Assembly: GCA_029246085.1 (NCBI GenBank)
Contig: JAQWOB010000012.1
Coordinates: 1 to 33,320 of the forward strand
Origin: Gammaproteobacteria bacterium
Lineage (GTDB): Bacteria; Pseudomonadota; Gammaproteobacteria; GCA-002705445; GCA-002716945
Reading direction: 5' to 3'
DNA length: 33,320 nt
Below the pieces are notes generated by a model. The model worked only from the letters and a program-made list of their open reading frames with translations, ran no database searches and was not told where the DNA came from. The translations under genes and the position numbers were made by a program. Of the stretch, positions 1 through 5,993 are shown piece after piece (the stretch's first letter is position 1; each line of letters starts with the position of its first letter).

Positions 1-91
1 TATCTTTGAGTATTATTGCTACAGATATAACGGGTCCAGCCAGACATCCTCGGCCAACTTCATCAACACCCGCTAAAAATTGACTTGTCAT
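1..91 (-). CDS. rnhB: Ribonuclease HII, N-terminal fragment (runs off the window)
   Basis: The 30 visible codons begin at an ATG (complement of 89-91) and carry AGVDEVGRGCLAGPV, the N-terminal RNase HII signature; its Asp and Glu in DEVGRG are metal-binding catalytic residues. The enzyme cuts the RNA strand of RNA-DNA hybrids and removes single ribonucleotides from DNA. The rest of the gene lies beyond position 1. In many gammaproteobacteria rnhB directly follows lpxB on the same strand; here it is divergent from the gnnA-gnnB-lpxB block, with 66 bp between start codons. Identification rests on a short but highly diagnostic motif. Confidence 0.88.
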   Translation of the reverse strand, partial: MTSQFLAGVDEVGRGCLAGPVISVAIILKD

Positions 92-97
92 AACTAG

Positions 98-126
98 TTC
101 ACTATATATAATTGAGATATTATAAA
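98..126 (+). promoter_or_regulatory. Candidate sigma-70 promoter for gnnA-gnnB-lpxB
   Basis: TTCACT (98-103) and TATAAA (121-126) are separated by exactly 17 bp and lie just upstream of the gnnA ATG at 158, giving a 5' leader of roughly 25 nt. It overlaps a candidate promoter for rnhB on the other strand. Assigned by eye from consensus only. Confidence 0.45.
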
Positions 127-148
127 TATAACAAATAATCAAAGCCAA
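119..148 (-). promoter_or_regulatory. rnhB: Candidate sigma-70 promoter for rnhB
   Basis: On the minus strand a TTGGCT (complement of 143-148) and a perfect TATAAT (complement of 119-124) are spaced 18 bp, about 28 bp upstream of the rnhB ATG. The -10 element shares bases with that of the opposing gnnA promoter, so the two probably compete for polymerase. By eye only. Confidence 0.4.
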
Positions 149-157
149 TACTTCAAA

Positions 158-1081
158 ATGAAAAGAAAAAAATTAAATATAGGTGTTGTCGGTATAGGTT
201 ATCTAGGTAAATATCATCTTGAAAAATTTATTAGCAATAAACAATGTGACACTAAATGGGTTGTAGATACGAATTTAGACAATATTGATTTAAATGGGCA
301 TGATTCCATACAAAAATCTTCAAACTACAAAGAAATTCTTAATGATATTGATGCTATTTCATTAGTTACTCCGACTAAAATGCATTTTAAGATAGCAAAA
401 TTTTTTCTAGAAAATAAAAAACATGTTCTTATTGAAAAACCAATGACTGAAACTGTTGCTCAAGCAAAAAAATTAGTTGATCTTGCTAAGAAAAATAAAG
501 TGATTCTTCAGGTTGGTCATCTTGAAAGGTTTAATCCTGTAATGAAAAGGTTAACAAAAGAAATATCAGACCCTCTCTTTATAGAAGTGCATAGGCTTGC
601 CAAGTTTAATCCAAGATCGACAGATGTTAACGTAATTTTTGATCTAATGATTCATGACATCGATATAGTTACAACATTAATGAAAAAGAATATTAAGAAT
701 GTATCAGCTTTTGGGAAAAAGATTATTACAACATCAACAGACATAGCAAATGTCAGGCTTGAATTTTCTGGTGGATCAGTTGCAAACCTAACAGCAAGTC
801 GAATAAGTCAAAAAAATGAAAGAAAGATTAGAGTATTTGAAAAAGATAAATATTACTCTGTAGACTTTATGAATTCAAACATTAAAAAATACATTAAGAA
901 CTCTAAAGCCAGTAAAGAATTATTTAGTTTCAAAGAATTTAAATATGATAAAACAGATGCTTTGAAAGATGAGATAAATAACTTTATACTATCCTGTCTT
1001 GGCAAAGAAAAACCTTTAGTTGATGGGAAGCAAGGAAAAGCAGCTGTTGAAACAGCTACATTGATATCAAAACTATTATGA
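158..1081 (+). CDS. gnnA: Gfo/Idh/MocA oxidoreductase, probable UDP-GlcNAc 3-dehydrogenase GnnA
   Basis: The 307-residue protein has an N-terminal Rossmann fold with VGIGYLG at 11-17, the family EKP motif at 93-95 and DLMIHDID near 162-169, whose His is the usual catalytic position. A Gfo/Idh/MocA NAD-dependent sugar dehydrogenase is therefore clear. The assignment to GnnA comes from context: it overlaps a PLP sugar aminotransferase by ATGA and is followed by lpxB, beside lpxA. In Acidithiobacillus ferrooxidans gnnA and gnnB lie between lpxA and lpxB, and GnnA oxidises the 3-OH of UDP-GlcNAc to a ketone. The ATG at 158 lacks a strong ribosome binding site but places the nucleotide-binding strand correctly. 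Alternative: a WbpB/WlbA-like dehydrogenase for O-antigen sugars, less likely here because no glycosyltransferases are nearby. Confidence 0.8.
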   Translation: MKRKKLNIGVVGIGYLGKYHLEKFISNKQCDTKWVVDTNLDNIDLNGHDSIQKSSNYKEILNDIDAISLVTPTKMHFKIAKFFLENKKHVLIEKPMTETVAQAKKLVDLAKKNKVILQVGHLERFNPVMKRLTKEISDPLFIEVHRLAKFNPRSTDVNVIFDLMIHDIDIVTTLMKKNIKNVSAFGKKIITTSTDIANVRLEFSGGSVANLTASRISQKNERKIRVFEKDKYYSVDFMNSNIKKYIKNSKASKELFSFKEFKYDKTDALKDEINNFILSCLGKEKPLVDGKQGKAAVETATLISKLL

Positions 1082-2181
1082 ATAAGAAAATTAAGATATT
1101 TGATTTAAGCGAGCAATATGAGTTAATTTCAAAAGAAGTTGATAAAAATGTATTAAATATCCTTAAATCAGGACAATATATTCTAGGAGAAAATGTAGGA
1201 GAGCTTGAAGCAAAATTTTCTAATTTCATAGGATCCAAATATAGTGTCTCATGTAACTCCGGGACAGATGCTCTCATCCTATCTTTAAGAGCTTTGAATA
1301 TTGGCCATGGTGATGAGGTCATCACTACTCCTTTTACTTATTTTGCTACTGCTGAAGCAATTGTTTTAGTTGGAGCTAAACCAGTTTTTGTTGATATCAA
1401 TCCGCATACGTTTAATATTAATCATAAAAATATTGAAAAATATATTAATAAAAGAACTAAAGCAATAATGCCCGTACATATATTTGGACAGTCAGCGGAG
1501 ATTTATGAAATTAAAAGAATATGCAGAAAATATAATCTTAAGTTAGTGGAGGATTGCGCTCAATCGTTTGGTGCTAAAAAAAATAATAAATATACTGGAA
1601 CCTTTGGAGATTTTGGGTGTTTCAGTTTCTTTCCTACGAAGAATCTTGGCTGTGCTGGAGATGGTGGAATGATAACCACCAATAGTCTTGCTAAAATGAA
1701 AATTTTAAAGAAACTTAGGAATCATGGTGGCTTAATTAGAAATATACATCAATACATTGGCTATAATTCTCGATTAGATGAAATACAAGCATCGATATTA
1801 CTTACTAAAATAAAAATTATTAATAACCTTGATAAAAAAAGGAATCGTATTGCAAAACTATATAAAAGTTTGATAAAAAACCAGCTGGTAACTCTGCCAT
1901 ATGAATGTGAAGATAATTCTCATCATGTATATAATCAATATACTATAAAAGTTAAAAATCGAGCTAAATTTATTAGGCATCTAAAAAGTAGTTCTATCCC
2001 ATATGGCGTCTATTACCCAATACCAATATATAAACAAAAGGCATTAAAAAACTTTAATTATAAATATAATCTTAAGAATACAGAAAAAGTGGCTAAAGAA
2101 TGCATTTCTATACCCATTTATCCCGAATTAAGCAGCAATTCTATTAAATATATTTCTAAAATTATCAATGACTACCAATGA
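1078..2181 (+). CDS. gnnB: DegT/DnrJ/EryC1 sugar aminotransferase, probable GnnB
   Basis: This 367-residue PLP enzyme belongs to the DegT/DnrJ/EryC1/StrS family: SGTDAL at 61-66 binds the cofactor phosphate, VEDCAQ at 157-162 holds the Asp that contacts the pyridine nitrogen, and FFPTKNLG at 184-191 holds the Schiff-base lysine, K188. By context it would transaminate the 3-keto product of GnnA, giving UDP-2-acetamido-3-amino-2,3-dideoxyglucose (UDP-GlcNAc3N), the substrate for an amide-forming LpxA. It overlaps gnnA and lpxB by four bases at each end (ATGA), implying translational coupling. The family also contains O-antigen and antibiotic sugar aminotransferases; only the lpx setting argues for GnnB. 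Confidence 0.8.
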   Translation: MNKKIKIFDLSEQYELISKEVDKNVLNILKSGQYILGENVGELEAKFSNFIGSKYSVSCNSGTDALILSLRALNIGHGDEVITTPFTYFATAEAIVLVGAKPVFVDINPHTFNINHKNIEKYINKRTKAIMPVHIFGQSAEIYEIKRICRKYNLKLVEDCAQSFGAKKNNKYTGTFGDFGCFSFFPTKNLGCAGDGGMITTNSLAKMKILKKLRNHGGLIRNIHQYIGYNSRLDEIQASILLTKIKIINNLDKKRNRIAKLYKSLIKNQLVTLPYECEDNSHHVYNQYTIKVKNRAKFIRHLKSSSIPYGVYYPIPIYKQKALKNFNYKYNLKNTEKVAKECISIPIYPELSSNSIKYISKIINDYQ

Positions 2182-3314
2182 GTAATATAAAAAACATATT
2201 TATTATTGCTGGAGAATCTTCTGGTGATCAGCATGCTGCAAATTATGTTAATGAACATAAGAAGTTGAATCCTGATACTAAATTTACAGCTATTGGGCAG
2301 CAGGAACTAAAAAAAACAGGTTCAAATATAATCTTTAACTCAGAAGAGATTTCAGTAATTGGAATTATTGAAGTAATAGCGAAATATTCTAAAATTAAAA
2401 AAGCATTGAATATTGCATATAATCATATACTTGAAAATAAACCAAAGTTAGTTGTCTTAGTCGACTATGTTGAGTTTAATCTAAAAGTTGCTAAATTTGC
2501 AAAGAAAAATAATATTCCTGTATTATTTTATGTGGTTCCCCAAGTTTGGGCATGGCGTGAAAAAAGAATTAAAAATATCATAAAAGCAGTTGATGAGTTA
2601 GCCGTAATATTTCCATTTGAAGAAAAATTATTTAAAAAATATACTAAAAATGTAACATATGTAGGCCATCCATTGGCTGATGATAATAGATTCAAGCCAA
2701 CTGAATTAAAATATAATCATAGAATGACGAGTATAGGGATTTTTCCAGGAAGCAGAGAATCTGAAATACGTAATAATTTACATCGAATGATTGATTCAAT
2801 TAGAATTATTAAAAATGATGATATATATGCAAAAAATATTAAAATATTTTATGCTAATAATACAGCTAAAAAAATTCTGATGAAATTACTTCCAAAGGGA
2901 TGGGATATCTTATTAACTAGCGGCAAAGATATTGAGGAAATAAAAAAATGCCAAAAAGTTATTACTGCTTCTGGAACAGTTACTTTGGAATTAGCTATGA
3001 TGAATATCCCAATGATTATAATGTATCGACTTTCGCCTTTGACATATCTGATTATGAAAAGTCTAGTGAAATTAAAATATATTGGTTTAGTAAACTTAGT
3101 TTTAGGTGAGACATTAGGTTCACAGCCAATTGTAAAAGAGTTTATCCAGCCAGATTATAGTGACGAAGTTCAGGTTATGGTTGAATTACAAAGAATTGAT
3201 CAGGATGCTTCATATAGAGAATCAATGGAAGATGGTTATAATCAAATTAGGAAAATACTTAAGCCAGGAGCTTCAATGAATGTTGCAAGGCTAGCAAATA
3301 AAATGCTTGAATAA
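2178..3314 (+). CDS. lpxB: Lipid-A-disaccharide synthase
   Basis: LpxB joins UDP-2,3-diacylglucosamine and lipid X into the tetra-acylated beta-1,6 disaccharide at the inner face of the cytoplasmic membrane. The 378-residue length fits the family (382 in E. coli). Diagnostic segments are GESSGD near residue 12, VVLVDYVEFN, PQVWAWREKR (usually P-S-V-W-A-W-R), YVGHPLAD, FPGSRESEI and the C-terminal SGTVTLELAM nucleotide-binding region. It is the last gene of the plus-strand gnnA-gnnB-lpxB unit. It faces lpxA: the two stop codons are one base apart, so there is no room for a terminator. In most gammaproteobacteria lpxB follows lpxA on the same strand. Confidence 0.95.
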   Translation: MSNIKNIFIIAGESSGDQHAANYVNEHKKLNPDTKFTAIGQQELKKTGSNIIFNSEEISVIGIIEVIAKYSKIKKALNIAYNHILENKPKLVVLVDYVEFNLKVAKFAKKNNIPVLFYVVPQVWAWREKRIKNIIKAVDELAVIFPFEEKLFKKYTKNVTYVGHPLADDNRFKPTELKYNHRMTSIGIFPGSRESEIRNNLHRMIDSIRIIKNDDIYAKNIKIFYANNTAKKILMKLLPKGWDILLTSGKDIEEIKKCQKVITASGTVTLELAMMNIPMIIMYRLSPLTYLIMKSLVKLKYIGLVNLVLGETLGSQPIVKEFIQPDYSDEVQVMVELQRIDQDASYRESMEDGYNQIRKILKPGASMNVARLANKMLE

Positions 3315-3315
3315 T

Positions 3316-4086
3316 TTATCTAGTGACCCCTCTTTCGCTAGAATTTATAAAACTCACGAAATATTTAATCTCTTTATGATTTAAGTTTAGATTTTTAAAT
3401 TCTGCATTCACTTGATCGCGACTAGCTTTAGATTTAATAAATAGTTTAAATATTTTTTCTAGTCCCTTGATTGTATCTAAGTCAAAACCTTTTCTTTTTA
3501 ATCCAGCAGTATTAATCTTATAGGCCTGAGCATGATTGCCAGCAACAAGCGTATAAGGAGTGACATCTCTTGAAATTACAGTGCCTAGACCACTAAATGC
3601 ATAATCTCCTATCTCGCAGAATTGATGGACTAACGTAAATCCACCGAGGGAGACGTTATTTCCTATCCTAACATGGCCAGCTAATGATGCGGCATTCGAT
3701 AATATACAGTTATCTTTTATAATACAATCATGTGCAACATGACTTGATGTCATAAAGAGGTTATTTGAACCAATTATAGTTTCATTAATGCCTGTAACAG
3801 TGCCTCTATTTATTGTGCAAAACTCTCTAAATGTATTATTATCACCAATAATAAGAGTAGTTTCTTCATTATTAAATTTAAGGTCCTGGGGATCTTCACC
3901 AATTGAAGCAAATTGATATATTTTATTATTACGACCAATAGACGTATTTTTTTTAATCACAACATGGCTTTCTAGTTTTGTATTTTCAGATATAACTACA
4001 TTGTCACCAATTATGGAATAAGGACCAATAACAACTGATGAATCAATTTTTGCAGATTTACTAATTATTGCGGTTGAGTGAATCAT
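3316..4086 (-). CDS. lpxA: UDP-GlcNAc (or UDP-GlcNAc3N) acyltransferase LpxA
   Basis: This is the first enzyme of lipid A synthesis, a 256-residue left-handed beta-helix protein with hexapeptide repeats through about residue 185 and a helical C-terminus. Catalytic His119 (E. coli H125) sits in SHVAHDC; H116, H138 (AGHV) and H154 (VHQF) match E. coli H122, H144 and H160, and QDLK at 67-70 matches substrate-contacting residues. An ungapped alignment puts Leu167 at E. coli G173, the acyl-chain ruler, which is Met in P. aeruginosa LpxA (C10). A bulky residue there predicts a shorter 3-hydroxyacyl donor than C14. The neighbouring gnnAB suggest a 3-amino acceptor. The start overlaps the fabZ stop as TAATG. 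Confidence 0.96.
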   Translation of the reverse strand: MIHSTAIISKSAKIDSSVVIGPYSIIGDNVVISENTKLESHVVIKKNTSIGRNNKIYQFASIGEDPQDLKFNNEETTLIIGDNNTFREFCTINRGTVTGINETIIGSNNLFMTSSHVAHDCIIKDNCILSNAASLAGHVRIGNNVSLGGFTLVHQFCEIGDYAFSGLGTVISRDVTPYTLVAGNHAQAYKINTAGLKRKGFDLDTIKGLEKIFKLFIKSKASRDQVNAEFKNLNLNHKEIKYFVSFINSSERGVTR

Positions 4087-4517
4087 TATTTAGCTCTAAC
4101 AGCTCCTAATAGCTCTGCTGTACAAACAATAGTCTCATCAACCATGCAAGAGGCAGTAAACTTATGGACATCTCTCTTGCTTTGATTAAGCTTAACATCG
4201 ATAATCATAACGTCACCAGGTACAACTGGTTTTTTAAATCTAGCCTTATCGATGCCTACAAAATAATATAGTAGGCCATCCTTATCTCTTTCATTACTTT
4301 TAAAATCTAGCAAAGCAGTTGCCTGGGCCATCGATTCTAGAATGAGAACACCAGGAAATACTGGATGACCGGGAAAATGTCCTTGGAAAAATGGTTCATT
4401 ATTACTTACATTCTTTTGTGCTTTTAGAAAATCATGTTTTTTAAAATTTAGTATTTTATCTATTAATAAAAACGGGTATCTATGTGGCAAATAATTCTGA
4501 ATATCATTGTCGCTCAT
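4086..4517 (-). CDS. fabZ: 3-hydroxyacyl-ACP dehydratase FabZ
   Basis: FabZ dehydrates 3-hydroxyacyl-ACP in fatty acid elongation and competes with LpxA and LpxD for the same pool of donors, which explains its place between their genes. The 143-residue hot-dog-fold protein has GHFPGHPVFPGVLILESMAQ near 46-65, with catalytic His47 and Glu61 spaced as H54 and E68 in E. coli. LPHRYPFLLID near the N-terminus is also typical. It lies 15 bp downstream of lpxD, the largest gap in this operon, and its stop is fused to the lpxA start in TAATG. Confidence 0.96.
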   Translation of the reverse strand: MSDNDIQNYLPHRYPFLLIDKILNFKKHDFLKAQKNVSNNEPFFQGHFPGHPVFPGVLILESMAQATALLDFKSNERDKDGLLYYFVGIDKARFKKPVVPGDVMIIDVKLNQSKRDVHKFTASCMVDETIVCTAELLGAVRAK

Positions 4518-4532
4518 CTTTGTTCTCCAAAT

Positions 4533-5483
4533 TTATGTTTTCTTCTTAATCAATTTCACGAATGAATCTAGTTCTTTAAATCTTGCTTGGTTTTTTCTCC
4601 AACTATCAGCTGGCTCAACAGTTGTTCCGGAAGCATACATTCCTGGCTCTTTTATAGATTTAGTAACCATTGTCATTCCATGTATATGCACATTATCAGC
4701 TATATTAATATGTCCATTTAATCCACTCCCGCCGCCAATTGTACAATTCTCTCCAATATCAGTACTACCGGCTATTCCCACGCATGCCGCTATCGCTGTA
4801 TTTTTTCCTATTTTAACATTATGAGCCACATGAACAAGGTTATCAATTTTAACATTATCAGAGATTATCGTACTATCAATCGTTCCTTTATCGATAGTAG
4901 TATTTGCACCGATTTCCACATTATTTCCAATCAGAACATTTCCTACATGAGGAACTTTTACCCAGAGATCAGCATCTTTTATAAGTCCAAAACCATCAGA
5001 ACCAATTACTGCTCCAGATTGAATTATGACATTATTACCAATAATACTATTGTCATATATTGTGACATTAGGATATATTACTGAAGATTTTCCAATAGTC
5101 ACATTTTTACCTATTACCGAGTTTATTCCAATAGTTGCCGATGCAGCTATAGTATTGCATGAATCAATTGTACTAGAAAACATGCTGCTGTTAGCCGGCT
5201 CATATGACTCTTTGATGATTTTAATAAATAATAACTGAGGGTTTTCATGAATTACTACAGGAATTTTTATCTTAGATGCAATCGTATTGCTTGCAATAAC
5301 ACATGAAAGTTTAGTTTCATCTAAATATGCAATATGTTTTATATCGCTAATATATGAAATAGAATTTTCTTTACTATTGGGCACACTTGACACATATTCA
5401 AATATAGTTTCGCTATCACCTAATATTTTACAATTATATTTAGAAGCTATTTCTGCTAAAGAATATTTTTTCTTAAGCTTCAT
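4533..5483 (-). CDS. lpxD: UDP-3-O-acylglucosamine N-acyltransferase LpxD
   Basis: LpxD adds the second 3-hydroxyacyl chain, at N2 of the UDP-sugar after LpxC deacetylation. The 316-residue protein has a uridine-binding N-terminal domain (about 1-100), then hexapeptide repeats of a left-handed beta-helix (about 105-275). Catalytic His221 lies in VHVAHNVKIG, equivalent to H239 of E. coli; IGSDGFG and IGANTTIDKG are family signatures. It is some 25 residues shorter than E. coli LpxD, the loss being spread over the N-terminal domain and C-terminal helix. The start codon shares a base with the skp stop (TAATG). LpxC is not encoded in the window. Confidence 0.96.
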   Translation of the reverse strand: MKLKKKYSLAEIASKYNCKILGDSETIFEYVSSVPNSKENSISYISDIKHIAYLDETKLSCVIASNTIASKIKIPVVIHENPQLLFIKIIKESYEPANSSMFSSTIDSCNTIAASATIGINSVIGKNVTIGKSSVIYPNVTIYDNSIIGNNVIIQSGAVIGSDGFGLIKDADLWVKVPHVGNVLIGNNVEIGANTTIDKGTIDSTIISDNVKIDNLVHVAHNVKIGKNTAIAACVGIAGSTDIGENCTIGGGSGLNGHINIADNVHIHGMTMVTKSIKEPGMYASGTTVEPADSWRKNQARFKELDSFVKLIKKKT

Positions 5484-5989
5484 TATTGAAGTCTAGAAAT
5501 AATCTCTTGCGTAATATTAATATATTTTTTCGCATAAAGAGTTGTACCATCAGCTCTAATGATAAGGTCAAAATTATTTTTTTCAGCATACTCTGTGATT
5601 GCAGTTTCAACAATAGCTCTTATTTTTGAAAGCTCTTCTTGCTGTAATCTTTGCAAGTCTGTTTGTATCTTTTCTTGTCCAGTTCTAAACTTGGCTTCAA
5701 TTTTTTGAATTTTTTCAACAAGTACCTTTTTCTCTTTATCAGACATCACTGTCTCATTCTTTAAATACTGTTCATTCAAATTGTTCCACTCTTCTTCTAA
5801 AGTTTTAAGATTTCTTGCTCTTGGATCAAATTGCTTTTTTATTTTTTCCTGTGATTCAGTATAAATAGGAATCTCCTTGAATAACTGATCAAGATTTACT
5901 ATCCCTAGTTTAAGTTCTGCACTAGCAGATGACGGAACAAGCATTGCCGTGATAAGGCAAAATAGCATTGATTTAAATATAGTATTCAT
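5483..5989 (-). CDS. skp: Periplasmic chaperone Skp/OmpH
   Basis: A 168-residue protein with a clear signal peptide (hydrophobic segment about 5-22, SSASA|EL cleavage near residue 24), followed by LKLGIVNLDQLF, typical of the OmpH/Skp family, and a long charged, coiled-coil-prone centre (about 45-125) matching the Skp tentacles. Skp escorts unfolded outer-membrane proteins across the periplasm to BamA, encoded just upstream with only 4 bp between. A good ribosome binding site (AGGAGG) lies inside the last codons of bamA, about 13 nt before this ATG, which ties skp translation to the end of bamA. Confidence 0.92.
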   Translation of the reverse strand: MNTIFKSMLFCLITAMLVPSSASAELKLGIVNLDQLFKEIPIYTESQEKIKKQFDPRARNLKTLEEEWNNLNEQYLKNETVMSDKEKKVLVEKIQKIEAKFRTGQEKIQTDLQRLQQEELSKIRAIVETAITEYAEKNNFDLIIRADGTTLYAKKYINITQEIISRLQ

Positions 5990-5993
5990 AATA

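Noticed and set aside
3301-3345. CTAG-bounded inverted sequence near the lpxB/lpxA junction as a terminator
   Set aside because: Only four-base arms pair and no T run follows, too weak for an intrinsic terminator.
4533-5483. Tandem-repeat signal in lpxD and lpxA
   Set aside because: The periodicity is the ordinary hexapeptide repeat of the left-handed beta-helix, not a DNA repeat array or CRISPR.
4507-5496. Several plus-strand frames opposite lpxD
   Set aside because: They mirror the hexapeptide repeats of lpxD, giving Ile/Thr/Pro-rich nonsense with no start signals.
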